Source: Phytohabitans aurantiacus (GTDB lineage: Bacteria > Actinomycetota > Actinomycetes > Mycobacteriales > Micromonosporaceae). From it: a DNA stretch of 64,000 bases. A program made the translations under genes and the position numbers. A model generated the notes under the pieces. It was not told where the DNA came from. It saw only the letters and a list, made by a program, of their open reading frames with translations, and made no database searches. Location: NCBI RefSeq assembly GCF_027923225.1, contig NZ_BSDI01000001.1:487743-551742 (forward strand). Reading direction: 5' to 3'. Numbering within the stretch: the stretch's first letter is position 1; the number at the start of each line of letters is the position of its first letter. This document shows, piece after piece, positions 24,311 through 32,503 of this stretch.

Positions 24311-25456
24311 GTGCGTCCGTATCGGCTCGGGGATGTTGGTCCTGCCGTTCGTGAGATCAACCAGATCCTCGTCGGGCTGGATCTTGTCGTGTCTGGCCAG
24401 GCCCCGGACGACTCGTATGACTTGGCTACTGAGATGGCTGTGCTGGGGTTTCAGCAGGGGCGGGGGCTGACGGTCGACGGGCAGGTTGGTGCGGAGACGT
24501 GGCGGGCGCTGGTGGCCGCACAGTGGCGGCTGGGCGCTCGGGTTCTGTTTCACGCGGTGCCCGAGCCGTTGGTGGGGGAAGACGTTCACGCGCTTCAGGA
24601 GCGGCTCCTGGAGATGGGATACGACGTAGGGCGCGCTGACGGCATCTACGGGCCACGTACGGCCCGCATGGTGGCCCAGTTCCAGCGCGAGGTCGGTCTG
24701 CACCCTGACGGCTCCTGTGGGCCGCAGACGATGCACGCGTTGCGCCGGCTCGGGCGCAAGGTGGTTGGCGGGCGCCCGCAGTGGTTGCGGGAGGCGGAGG
24801 AGTTCCGCCGTTCCGGGCCGAACCTGATAGGGAAAACCATTATCATCGATCCCGGCCACGGCGGGGACGACCCCGGCATCGTCGTACCCGACGGGCCGCT
24901 TCGCTGGACCGAGGCCGATCTCGCGTTCGACCTCGCCGCCCGTCTGGAGGGCAGGCTCGCGGCGGCTGGCATGCGGGTACACCTCACGCGTGGACCGGCC
25001 GGCACCGGTGAGCTGACCGACCTCGCCCGAGCCCAACTCGCCAACGAGCTCGGCGGCGACCTGTTCATCTCGGTGCACGTCGACGGTCACGCCAATGTAG
25101 ACGCGGACGGCGTGGCGAGCTTCCACTACGGCACCGGTAACGGCGTCACGTCGACCGTGGGGGAGCGGCTCGCCGGTCTCGTCCAGCGCGAGATCGTCGC
25201 GCGTACCGGCCTGCGGAACTGCCAGACGCACGCGAAGACGTGGGAGCTGCTGCGGCTGACCCGGATGCCCGCCGTGCGGGTCGACGTCGGATACCTCACA
25301 TCGCCGCTCGACCGGGAGCGCCTGATCGACCCGCACTTCCGCGATCGCGTGGTCGAGGCCATGATGGCGGCCGTGCAGCGGATGTACTTCCCCGTCGAGC
25401 AGGACGTGCCCACCGGCACGTTCGACGTACGGGAGCTGCGGGCGGCCGTCGCCTAG
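24311..25456 (+). CDS. cwlM: CwlM-type cytoplasmic N-acetylmuramoyl-L-alanine amidase homologue
   Basis: 381 residues. Two peptidoglycan-binding repeats (about 8-68 and 88-147) are followed by an Amidase_3 domain. Zinc ligands are present: His183 in DPGHGG, Glu201 and His256 in SVHVDG. The usual catalytic Glu near the C-terminus is Asp325 (VRVDVGYLTS). There is no signal peptide, so the protein should be cytoplasmic. This fits mycobacterial CwlM, reported as a non-lytic regulator that activates MurA when phosphorylated. The start is GTG at 24311 after TTGGGGGTC; a TTG at 24299 is possible. It keeps the trxC-cwlM order of mycobacteria. Confidence 0.85.
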   Translation: MRPYRLGDVGPAVREINQILVGLDLVVSGQAPDDSYDLATEMAVLGFQQGRGLTVDGQVGAETWRALVAAQWRLGARVLFHAVPEPLVGEDVHALQERLLEMGYDVGRADGIYGPRTARMVAQFQREVGLHPDGSCGPQTMHALRRLGRKVVGGRPQWLREAEEFRRSGPNLIGKTIIIDPGHGGDDPGIVVPDGPLRWTEADLAFDLAARLEGRLAAAGMRVHLTRGPAGTGELTDLARAQLANELGGDLFISVHVDGHANVDADGVASFHYGTGNGVTSTVGERLAGLVQREIVARTGLRNCQTHAKTWELLRLTRMPAVRVDVGYLTSPLDRERLIDPHFRDRVVEAMMAAVQRMYFPVEQDVPTGTFDVRELRAAVA

Positions 25457-25466
25457 GACGCGCCGC

Positions 25467-26129
25467 CTAGGACGTCGTCGTGCGGGTCGCCGGGCGCACG
25501 GGGCGCAGCAGGCTCTCGGGGCTCATCGAGCCGAGCAGCTTCTCCAGCGCGTACTCGACGTCGGACTTCCACGACAGCGCGGTGCGAAGCTCCAAGCGCA
25601 GCCGCGGGAAGCGCGGGTGCTGCCGCACGGTCTTGAAGCCCACCGAGAGGAAGAAGTCGACGGGCGCCACGCAGCCCGGCTCGCCGTCGTCGCCAGCGTC
25701 GCCGAACTTCGCGTCGCCGAACGCCTCGATGGCCTTGATCCCGCGCTTGGTCAGGTCACGCGCGACGCCCTGCACCAGCATCCGGCCCAGCCCGCCACCC
25801 GCGAACGCGGTGACCACGTGCGCGGTCATCAGCAGGGCGGCGTCGGCGGATACCGGCGAGGTGGGAAACGCCATCGAACGGGGCACGTACGCCGGCGGCG
25901 CGTACATCACGAAGCCGGCCGGCATGCCGTCGACGTAGGCGAGCTTGCCGCAGGAACCCCACTCCAGAAGGGTCTGGGAGACCCACGCTTCCTTTTCGAG
26001 GCCGGGGTCGCCGGCGGCGCACGCCCTTTCGGCGGCCACCGGATCGAGCTCCCAGAAGACGCAACGCCGGCATGGGCGCGGAAGATCTTCAAGCGTGTCC
26101 AGCGTCAAGCTGACCAGGCGTCGCGACAT
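25467..26129 (-). CDS. GNAT family N-acetyltransferase
   Basis: 220 residues. The acetyl-CoA-binding motif appears as FAGGGLGRMLVQGVARDLTKRG in the middle; before it lie the beta strands KLAYVDGMPAGFVMYAP. The N-terminus has a CRRCVFWEL cluster with two cysteines, common in this subgroup. It converges on cwlM with a 10-base gap and is the counterpart of Rv3916c in Mycobacterium tuberculosis. The acceptor substrate is unknown. Start ATG at 26129 (MSRRLVSLTLDTLEDLP); no strong ribosome site is seen. Confidence 0.8.
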   Translation of the reverse strand: MSRRLVSLTLDTLEDLPRPCRRCVFWELDPVAAERACAAGDPGLEKEAWVSQTLLEWGSCGKLAYVDGMPAGFVMYAPPAYVPRSMAFPTSPVSADAALLMTAHVVTAFAGGGLGRMLVQGVARDLTKRGIKAIEAFGDAKFGDAGDDGEPGCVAPVDFFLSVGFKTVRQHPRFPRLRLELRTALSWKSDVEYALEKLLGSMSPESLLRPVRPATRTTTS

Positions 26130-26421
26130 CAGCGAATCCTCATGTGAGCCTTGTTGTGTAAGCCCTTGAAAACGCAGCCACGCGCCCCTGGATCTCCGCC
26201 GTACCCGGCTGGGCGATGCGGACCTGCCCCCAACGAGGCATCGTACGCGGGAAGTACGCGTCAGGGGAGAGGTCGGGCAAGATGGTCATCATCGGGTCCG
26301 CCATTCGGACGCCCTTTGGGTAAACGAAGGCGTCTCGTGGGTAGGCAGACTAGGATCGACCGACCAGTGCTGTGCCGTCATCGCCGCCGGCACGCTCACC
26401 CCTCCGAGGCGAGGTGATGTC

Positions 26422-27738
26422 ATGACCGGCACGACGCTCGACGACTATACCGACCGCTACGCCCGGCGGGTTCGCGGCATGACGGCATCGGAGATCCGAG
26501 CCCTCTTCGCCGTGGCCAGCCGGCCAGAGGTGGTATCGCTCGCCGGTGGCGCGCCGTACATCGCCGCTCTTCCGCTCGACGCCGTGGGTGAGATGCTCGG
26601 CCGGCTCGCTTCCGAGCACGGCACCAGCACGCTCCAGTACGGGATCGGGCAGGGCACCCTCGACCTGCGCGAGCGGATCTGCGAGGTCATGTCGCTGTCC
26701 GGCATCGACGTCGGATGCGGCGCCTCCCCCGAAGACGTCGTGGTGACCGTCGGCGGCCAGCAGGCCCTCGACCTCGTGGCGCGGCTGTTCCTCGACCCCG
26801 GCGACGTCGTGCTCGCTGAAGGCCCGACGTACGTCGGCGCGCTCGGCGTTTTCCAGGCCGCGCAGGCCCAGGTGGTGCACGTGCCCATGGACGCCGACGG
26901 GCTGGTGCCGGAGGCGCTGGAGCAGGCCATCGCCGAGGTCGCCCGGTCCGGCCGCCGGGCCAAGTTCCTCTACACGATCCCCACGTTCCAGAACCCGGCC
27001 GGCGTCACGCTGACCGAGGAGCGGCGCGAGCGGGTGCTCGACATCTGCGAGCGCGCCGGCCTCCTCGTGATCGAAGACGACCCGTACGGGCAGCTGAGCT
27101 TCGACGGTGAGGCGCCAGCCCCGTTGCGCTCCCGTCGCCGCGACGGCGTTTTCTACCTCAGCACGTTCTCCAAGACATTCGCGCCCGGCCTCCGGGTCGG
27201 CTGGATCCTGGCACCGCACGCCGTCCGGGAAAAGCTGGTCATCGCGAGCGAGGCGCAGATCCTCTGCCCCAGCGCGTACGCCCAGGCGGCCGTCACGACG
27301 TACCTGTCGAGCATGCCGTGGCGCGAGCAGCTCAAGACGTACCGCGAGGTCTACCGCGAGCGGCGCGACGCGTTGCTCGCCGCGCTCACCGACTACATGC
27401 CGGCCGGCACCACGTGGACCGAGCCGCAGGGCGGCCTCTTCGTGTGGGCCACGCTCCCGGAAGGGCTGGACTCCAAGGCGATGATGCCGCGGGCGATCGC
27501 CGCCCGGGTGGCGTACGTGCCGGGGACCGGCTTCTACGCAGACGGCACCGGCACCGGCAACATGCGCCTCAACTTCTCCTTCCCGCCGCCGGAGCGGATC
27601 CGGGAAGGCGTGCGCCGCCTCGCGAGCGTGATGGAGCAGGAGACCGCCATGCGGCAGGTCTTCGGCTCGCTGGGTGCAACCTCCGGCCGCCGCCGGGGGC
27701 AGGCCGGGGCCGATGCCCCGGGCCCCGACTTGGCATGA
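26422..27738 (+). CDS. PLP-dependent aminotransferase, class I/II (2-aminoadipate/MocR-like)
   Basis: A 438-residue fold-type I aminotransferase. Seen motifs: LQYGIGQGTLDLRERI, TVGGQQALDLVARLF, TIPTFQNPAGVTLTEERR, VIEDDPYGQLSF and the PLP-lysine motif STFSKTFAPGLRVGW. There is no fused GntR DNA-binding domain, so it is an enzyme of the LysN/KAT-II-like group rather than a MocR regulator. The amino acid substrate is unknown. GAGG lies 7 bases before the ATG. The stop overlaps the next ligase gene by ATGA, so the two act as a coupled pair. The last ~25 residues are a Gly/Arg/Ala-rich tail. Confidence 0.82.
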   Translation: MTGTTLDDYTDRYARRVRGMTASEIRALFAVASRPEVVSLAGGAPYIAALPLDAVGEMLGRLASEHGTSTLQYGIGQGTLDLRERICEVMSLSGIDVGCGASPEDVVVTVGGQQALDLVARLFLDPGDVVLAEGPTYVGALGVFQAAQAQVVHVPMDADGLVPEALEQAIAEVARSGRRAKFLYTIPTFQNPAGVTLTEERRERVLDICERAGLLVIEDDPYGQLSFDGEAPAPLRSRRRDGVFYLSTFSKTFAPGLRVGWILAPHAVREKLVIASEAQILCPSAYAQAAVTTYLSSMPWREQLKTYREVYRERRDALLAALTDYMPAGTTWTEPQGGLFVWATLPEGLDSKAMMPRAIAARVAYVPGTGFYADGTGTGNMRLNFSFPPPERIREGVRRLASVMEQETAMRQVFGSLGATSGRRRGQAGADAPGPDLA

Positions 27739-28712
27739 TGCGAGGCATGGATACCGGCACCACCACCGATCTCCGCGTACTCGTTCTCGCTGGCGGTCTC
27801 TCGTACGAGCGGGATGTCTCCCTGAAGTCCGGCCGGCGCGTGCTCGACGCGCTGCGCAGCGCGGGCATCGAGGCCGAGCAGCGCGACGCCGACGTGTCGC
27901 TGCTGCCCGCCCTCCAGTCCGATCCGCCCGACGCGGTGGTGATCGCGCTGCACGGTGCCACGGGAGAAGACGGCTCGCTGCGCGGCGTGCTCGACCTGTG
28001 CGACGTGCCGTACGTCGGCTGCGATGCCCGCTCCGCTCGGCTGGCGTGGGACAAGCCGTCGGCCAAAGCGGTGCTGCGCGAGGCGGGCATCCCCACGCCG
28101 GACTGGGTGGCGCTGCCGCATGACCGCTTCTCCGAGCTCGGCGCCGTGGCGGTACTCGACCGGATCGTCGACCGGCTCGGGCTCCCGCTGATGGTCAAGC
28201 CGGCGCAGGGCGGTTCGGGCCTGGGTGCCGCCGTGGTGCGAGACGCGGGTGCGGTACCGGCCGCGATGGTCGGCTGCTTCGCGTACGACTCGACGGCGCT
28301 CGTCGAGCGGTACGTCGCGGGGATGGACGTCGCCGTGTCGGTGGTCGACCTCGGTGACGGTCCCCAGGCGCTTCCCGCTGTCGAGATCGTGCCGCGCAAC
28401 GGCGTCTACGACTACGCCGCCCGGTACACCGCGGGCCTCACCACGTGGCACTCGCCGGCTCGCCTGGAACCGGATGTGGCCGCCGAGGTCTCCAGGACCG
28501 CGCTCGCCGCGCACACCGCGCTCGGGCTGCGCGACCTCTCCCGTGTCGACCTCATCGTCGACCACGAGGGGCGGCCGCACGTGCTGGAGGTCAACGTCTC
28601 GCCGGGGATGACGGAGACGTCGCTCCTGCCGCTGGCGGTACAGGCGGCTGGGCTCGACTTCGGCAAGCTGCTCGCCACGATGGTCGCTCGCGCCGCCACT
28701 CGCCCTTCCTAG
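27735..28712 (+). CDS. D-alanine--D-alanine ligase-like ATP-grasp protein
   Basis: 325 residues. Beginning at RVLVLAGGLSYERDVSLKSGRRV (the Ddl-type N-terminal motif), it has ALHGATGEDGSLRGVLDL, the ATP-grasp loop LMVKPAQGGSGLGA and HVLEVNVSPGMTETSLLPLA, where Glu and Asn bind magnesium. All key positions for ligase activity look intact, but whether it makes D-Ala-D-Ala or another dipeptide cannot be told. The ATG at 27735 overlaps the aminotransferase stop; starts at 27738 or 27747 are possible. It is likely translationally coupled to that gene. A long hairpin follows 6 bases after the stop. Confidence 0.8.
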   Translation: MMRGMDTGTTTDLRVLVLAGGLSYERDVSLKSGRRVLDALRSAGIEAEQRDADVSLLPALQSDPPDAVVIALHGATGEDGSLRGVLDLCDVPYVGCDARSARLAWDKPSAKAVLREAGIPTPDWVALPHDRFSELGAVAVLDRIVDRLGLPLMVKPAQGGSGLGAAVVRDAGAVPAAMVGCFAYDSTALVERYVAGMDVAVSVVDLGDGPQALPAVEIVPRNGVYDYAARYTAGLTTWHSPARLEPDVAAEVSRTALAAHTALGLRDLSRVDLIVDHEGRPHVLEVNVSPGMTETSLLPLAVQAAGLDFGKLLATMVARAATRPS

Positions 28713-28717
28713 CCCTG

Positions 28718-28771
28718 GTGATCAGGGCGTCCCTCAAGTTGTTAGAGCGACTTGAGGGACGCCCTGATCAC
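28718..28771. repeat. 22-bp perfect inverted repeat after the ligase gene
   Basis: The arms 28718-28739 and 28750-28771 are exact complements, around a 10-base loop TGTTAGAGCG. The base of the stem is GTGATCA, itself containing the palindrome TGATCA. It begins 6 bases past the ligase stop. The length and perfection exceed a usual terminator, and there is no T-run. It may terminate transcription or belong to a dispersed palindrome family. Confidence 0.8.
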
Positions 28772-28818
28772 AGCAGCGTTCGCTACGTGGGCGCACGGGC
28801 GCGCTTTCTGAACGACGC

Positions 28819-28852
28819 AGCGCCCCGCTTCCAACAACGGAAGCGGGGCGCT
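28819..28852. terminator. Hairpin, probably terminator for the convergent genes
   Basis: A perfect 14-bp stem (AGCGCCCCGCTTCC, 28819-28832, with 28839-28852) closes an AACAAC loop between the convergent ligase and HIT-like genes. The plus-strand side continues CGTTTCCC, so it is a modest bidirectional terminator. Confidence 0.65.
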
Positions 28853-28853
28853 C

Positions 28854-28867
28854 GTTTCCCGTGAAAC
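28854..28867. other. Degenerate parS site
   Basis: GTTTCCCGTGAAAC differs from the parS 14-mer GTTTCACGTGAAAC at one base, which breaks the central dyad. It lies between two hairpins and the end of the HIT-like gene, about 1.2 kb from the exact sites. Binding by ParB is plausible but weaker. Confidence 0.5.
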
Positions 28868-28870
28868 GTG

Positions 28871-29854
28871 CTAGCTGACGGCCGGCGCGGCCTCCTTCTC
28901 GGAGGTCGTCGTGCCAGACTTACCGCCGCCCGGAGCATCCTCGGCCGCGGCACGCGGAGAGGGCAGGGTGCCGCCCTCGGACGCGCCGGCAGAATCGGCT
29001 GCACCGTCATCGGCTGCACCGTCGCCGTTCACGCCGTCGCCATCGACTGTCGCCGACGAGCCAGTGGGGGCGTCGGGCGCGCTGGCATCGGCGCCCGACT
29101 CGGCCCCGTCCGGCGAGTCGCCGTCACGAGTGGGATCGCCGACAGGCTCACCGTCGGACGGCTCCTCGATGAGCGCCACCGAGACGTCACCACCAAGGTC
29201 GTCGTCACTCGCGACATCGGCGACGGCTGCGGCTTCCTTCTCGCGCCCCGCGACCTCGGCGAGGGTCGACGGCGCGTGCCACTCGATGCGCGGCGGCTCG
29301 GCGAGCGGCCTGCCGCCGAACTCGGCGAGCCAGGCGGCGACGAGAGCGAGGTTTTCCCGCCACTGCGATTCGGGGATCGGCGGCAGGATGTCGTCCCACA
29401 GCGAGAGGAACGTGCCGCGCAACTGCAGCCGGCCGTACGGGCGAGCCAGGAACCACATGTGCAGATGCGCCGACCCGTCGCCCCACCGATTCACGTGAAC
29501 CCGGGCGACACCGTCGAGCGAGCGGACGGCGCGCTCCAGCCGAACCGTCATCACGCCGAGCTCGGCGGCCAGCAGGTTGGGGAGGTCGCCCAGATCGAGG
29601 TGCGACCGGGATTCCAGGATGAGCACCATCGGCAGACCGGTCGGGCGATCCATCGCTCGGACCCGCCACCGTTCGCTGACCCAGATGTACGCCTCATCGG
29701 GCGCGCTACACGCGGAGCAGTCGGCGGAATCCTCGCCCTTGCGTGAGGGCTCCGTCTCGACCGGGTCGTCGAGTTGCTTCATGCGCAGATCGCCCTCGAA
29801 CGGAAACGACGGCCACCGCGTGAAGTCGGGCACTGAGGTGTGGGTGTCGGGCAC
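28871..29854 (-). CDS. Conserved actinobacterial protein with a HIT-like motif
   Basis: About 327 residues from a GTG at 29854; a GTG at 29926 would add 24 residues but would place the start in a DnaA box. The central part has VHVNRWGDGSAHLHMWFLARPYG: closely spaced histidines as in HIT-family nucleotide-binding proteins, though the full HxHxHxx motif is not clear. An N-terminal CSAC pair may bind metal. The last ~120 residues are an acidic Asp/Ser/Gly/Ala-rich disordered tail. It is encoded next to parB and transcribed in the same direction. Its function is unknown. Confidence 0.6.
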   Translation of the reverse strand: MPDTHTSVPDFTRWPSFPFEGDLRMKQLDDPVETEPSRKGEDSADCSACSAPDEAYIWVSERWRVRAMDRPTGLPMVLILESRSHLDLGDLPNLLAAELGVMTVRLERAVRSLDGVARVHVNRWGDGSAHLHMWFLARPYGRLQLRGTFLSLWDDILPPIPESQWRENLALVAAWLAEFGGRPLAEPPRIEWHAPSTLAEVAGREKEAAAVADVASDDDLGGDVSVALIEEPSDGEPVGDPTRDGDSPDGAESGADASAPDAPTGSSATVDGDGVNGDGAADDGAADSAGASEGGTLPSPRAAAEDAPGGGKSGTTTSEKEAAPAVS

Positions 29855-29918
29855 GACGCTGACACTAACGGGTTTCTCGACCGCTGTCGTTCCCCGTTTC
29901 GGGCGGACGGCGAGACCG

Positions 29919-29996
29919 TTGTCCACAGGCGACCACGTACTCCTACCGGCGGTTTCTCTGATTTTCGGCTCGACTGTGGATAAGTCCTGTGGATTA
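29919..29996. promoter_or_regulatory. Three DnaA boxes beside the parS pair
   Basis: TTGTCCACA (29919-29927), TGTGGATAA (29975-29983, an exact TTATCCACA box on the other strand) and TGTGGATTA (29988-29996, one mismatch) lie between parB and the HIT-like gene, directly next to two parS sites. They may make DnaA sense or control expression at this segregation locus, or titrate DnaA. Confidence 0.6.
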
Positions 29997-30020
29997 ATAC
30001 GGGCGCCTCAGACGGCCGCC

Positions 30021-30034
30021 GTTTCACGTGAAAC
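30021..30034. other. parS site 1
   Basis: Exact GTTTCACGTGAAAC, the 14-bp palindrome bound by ParB in actinobacteria and most bacteria. It is followed by a second copy 13 bases later. Both lie downstream of parB in the intergenic region. Confidence 0.93.
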
Positions 30035-30047
30035 GGCGGCCGTCGGG

Positions 30048-30061
30048 GTTTCACGTGAAAC
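30048..30061. other. parS site 2
   Basis: A second exact GTTTCACGTGAAAC, centred 27 bp from site 1. Two close sites should nucleate a strong ParB spreading complex beside parB. Confidence 0.93.
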
Positions 30062-30095
30062 CGCGACGGCCGCCGTTTACAAGGCGTGCCTGTGG

Positions 30096-31097
30096 CTACT
30101 CCTCGGGCTCGACCCGCTCGACGCCGATGATGCCGACGATGCGCTCCAAGTCGTCGACGGTGGCGAACTCGATCGTGATCTTCCCCTTGTTCCGTCCGAT
30201 GTCGACCTTCACTCGGGTGTCGAACCGGTCGGAGAGTCGATCGGCCAGATCCGTGAGCGCCGGTGCGTGCGGGCGGGCTCGCCGCTTCGGAGCCGCCTTC
30301 TTGGCGGGACCGTCGGCGATGGCCATCGTCACCAGTTCCTCGGTGGCCCGCACCGAGAGGCCCTCGGCGACGATCCGGGTCGCAAGGTCTTCCTGGGTGT
30401 CGGCGTCTTCCAGGCCGAGCAGTGCCCGCGCGTGCCCAGCCGACAGGACGCCGGCCGCGACCCGCCGCTGCACCGGAGCCGGCAGGTTCAGGAGCCGGAT
30501 CGTGTTCGAGATCTGGGGACGGCTCCGGCCGATCCGCCGAGCCAGCTCTTCGTGGGTCGCCCCGAACTCCTCCAGCAACTGCTGGTACGCCGCCGCCTCT
30601 TCGAGCGGGTTGAGGTTGACCCGGTGGATGTTCTCCAGGAGCGCGTCCCGGAGCATCGCGTCGTCTTTTGTCTCCCGGACGATCGCGGGGAGGCTCTCCC
30701 GGCCGACGGCCTGTGCAGCCCGGTACCGCCGCTCGCCCATGACGAGCTCGTACTTGCCGTCTTCGAGCTCGCGCACGACGATCGGCTGGAGAAGCCCGAC
30801 CTCTTCGATCGAGACCTTCAGCTCCTCCAGGGCCTCCTCATCGAAGACCTGTCGGGGCTGCTTCGGGTTCGGAACGATCGCCTCGAGCGGGATCTCAGCG
30901 AATCGAGCCCCCGGCACCGGAGCGAGAGGACTCTCGGCCGCCGGCGCCCCGACCGGGGTCGGCTCCGGCCGAGCGGGCTCGGAAGCCTCGCCCCGGGTCA
31001 GCGGCGGCTCCGCCGTCGCGACTCCCGCCTGCGGCGCTCCGGTGGGGATGAGGGCACCCAGCCCACGCCCCAGCCCGCCACGCGGACGGTTCTTCAT
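30096..31097 (-). CDS. parB: Chromosome partitioning protein ParB
   Basis: A 333-residue CTP-dependent clamp that loads at parS and organises the origin. A Gly/Arg-rich N-terminus (RGGLGRGLGAL), a disordered Pro/Ala region, and the CTP-binding core with GERRYRAA (121-128) and ENIHR (155-159) precede a helix-turn-helix at ~180-205 (THEELARRIGRSRPQISN) and a C-terminal dimer domain. The ATG at 31097 overlaps the parA stop by ATGA, with GGGAGG 6 bases upstream, so expression is coupled to parA. Four exact parS sites are within 1.4 kb. Confidence 0.96.
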   Translation of the reverse strand: MKNRPRGGLGRGLGALIPTGAPQAGVATAEPPLTRGEASEPARPEPTPVGAPAAESPLAPVPGARFAEIPLEAIVPNPKQPRQVFDEEALEELKVSIEEVGLLQPIVVRELEDGKYELVMGERRYRAAQAVGRESLPAIVRETKDDAMLRDALLENIHRVNLNPLEEAAAYQQLLEEFGATHEELARRIGRSRPQISNTIRLLNLPAPVQRRVAAGVLSAGHARALLGLEDADTQEDLATRIVAEGLSVRATEELVTMAIADGPAKKAAPKRRARPHAPALTDLADRLSDRFDTRVKVDIGRNKGKITIEFATVDDLERIVGIIGVERVEPEE

Positions 31098-32503
31098 GCC
31101 ACGCCTCCCATTTTGACGCCACGCTCCGCGATCTCCTGGGCCGCCTCGAAGTAGCTCGTGGCGCCCCGCGAACCGGGATCGTAGGTCATGACCGACTGGC
31201 CGTAGCTCGGTGCCTCGGAGACGCGCACGTTCCGGGGGATGACCGCCTGAAGCACCTTCTCGCCGAAGTGATTCCGGACGTCCTGCTCGACCGCGTCCGC
31301 GAGGCGGGTCCGCCGGTCGTACATGGTGAGCAGGATCGTGGAAACGTCGAGCGTGGGGTTCAGGTGCTGGCGTACCAGGTTGATGTTGTTGATGAGCTGG
31401 TTCAGACCCTCGAGCGCGTAGTACTCGCACTGGATCGGGATCAGTACCTCCTGGGCCGCCACCAACGCGTTGACGGTCAGCAGGCCCAGTGAGGGCGGGC
31501 AGTCGATAAGGACGTAGTCGAACTTCTCCGGGTGCCCGTTAATGGCCCGGGACAGGCGGGACTCGCGGGCCACCACCGAAACCAGCTCGATCTCGGCGCC
31601 GGCGAGGTCGATGGTCGCCGGTACGCACCACAGGTTGGGAATGCCGTCGACCGCCTGGGCCACCTCAGCGAGCGGCACGTTGTCGATCAGGCAGTCGTAG
31701 ACGTCTGGGATGCCGGCGTGATGCGGCACGCTCAGCCCGGTCGAGGCGTTGCCTTGCGGGTCCAGGTCGACGACCAGGACCCGGTTGCCGTGCAGGGCGA
31801 GCGCCACCGCCAAGTTCACCGTGGTCGTGGTCTTGCCCACGCCGCCCTTCTGGTTCGCTACGCACATGATCCTTGACCTGGCCGGACGAGGCATGGTCAC
31901 CTCTCCACTCGGATTAAGGATCTGCACGGCACGCATTGCCTCCATAGCCAACGGGGGATCTTCCTCTTCACGCGATGTGGTTTCACGTGAAACGTACGCG
32001 TCGGTGGAGCCTTCGTCAGTGAACGCTCCGGGTGACAGCGCGGGCGTGTCGGATCTAGGGGCGGTTGCGGGTGCCGGAGCCGTGCCCACCGCCGGCTGTG
32101 GTCGCGGCGCGGGCCGGCGAGAGTCCGACTCCGGAGGCTGGCCTGGCGGCTGTGCCGGTGCTGGACCCGGTGGCCGTGCCGGCGCTTGACCCGGCGGCTG
32201 GGCCGGAGTCTGATCGGGCGCTCTCGGCGGCGTGTGGGCCGGCGCCTGTGGAGCCGGTATGGGGGAGGGCGAGGGCCCAGGCTGAGGCTGTGACGGAGAC
32301 GAGGCCCCACGCGGCTGCGGGACGGCGAACGGGTCGCCGTCACCGCTCCGAGAAGGAGGGGAGCCCTGTCCCGCCGCGCGCGGCGCCCCGCGCCCCACAG
32401 ACCAGCCCTCGTACTCGGTTTCACGTGAAACGGCGGCGCCGTTAGGCCCGTAGCCGCCGGACTGGCTCAGCCGAGAGTCGTCGTACCTACCGTAGTCATG
32501 CAC
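31094..32503 (-). CDS. parA: Chromosome partitioning ATPase ParA
   Basis: 469 residues: a ParA/Soj ATPase (Walker A KGGVGKTTT at 219-227, VLVVDLDPQGNASTG, VLIDCPPSLGLLTVNAL) behind an unusually long N-terminal region of ~205 residues, rich in Pro, Gln and Ala and presumably disordered. The region is encoded across two parS sites (see those entries). Start GTG at 32503 after GGGATGACAC. The ATPase moves ParB-parS complexes to the poles or, in hyphae, along the tip. parB starts within the last codon of parA. Confidence 0.95.
   Translation of the reverse strand: MHDYGRYDDSRLSQSGGYGPNGAAVSRETEYEGWSVGRGAPRAAGQGSPPSRSGDGDPFAVPQPRGASSPSQPQPGPSPSPIPAPQAPAHTPPRAPDQTPAQPPGQAPARPPGPAPAQPPGQPPESDSRRPAPRPQPAVGTAPAPATAPRSDTPALSPGAFTDEGSTDAYVSRETTSREEEDPPLAMEAMRAVQILNPSGEVTMPRPARSRIMCVANQKGGVGKTTTTVNLAVALALHGNRVLVVDLDPQGNASTGLSVPHHAGIPDVYDCLIDNVPLAEVAQAVDGIPNLWCVPATIDLAGAEIELVSVVARESRLSRAINGHPEKFDYVLIDCPPSLGLLTVNALVAAQEVLIPIQCEYYALEGLNQLINNINLVRQHLNPTLDVSTILLTMYDRRTRLADAVEQDVRNHFGEKVLQAVIPRNVRVSEAPSYGQSVMTYDPGSRGATSYFEAAQEIAERGVKMGGVA
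31980..31993. other. parS site 3, inside parA
   Basis: Exact GTTTCACGTGAAAC, in frame with parA and translated as VSRET (residues 171-175) near the junction of the disordered N-terminus and the ATPase domain. Confidence 0.93.
32418..32431. other. parS site 4, inside parA
   Basis: Exact GTTTCACGTGAAAC, again translated as VSRET (residues 25-29 of ParA). It is 438 bp from site 3, an exact multiple of three, so both are read in the same frame. Confidence 0.93.

Noticed and set aside
26308..26334. GACGCC/GGCGTC dyad upstream of the aminotransferase
   Set aside because: A 6-bp stem with a 15-base loop is expected by chance in this composition.
29488..29501. GATTCACGTGAACC, a symmetrical two-mismatch parS-like sequence
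   Set aside because: Two mismatches lie in the outer arms and the sequence is inside a coding region; the 14-mer consensus is strict, so chance is likely.
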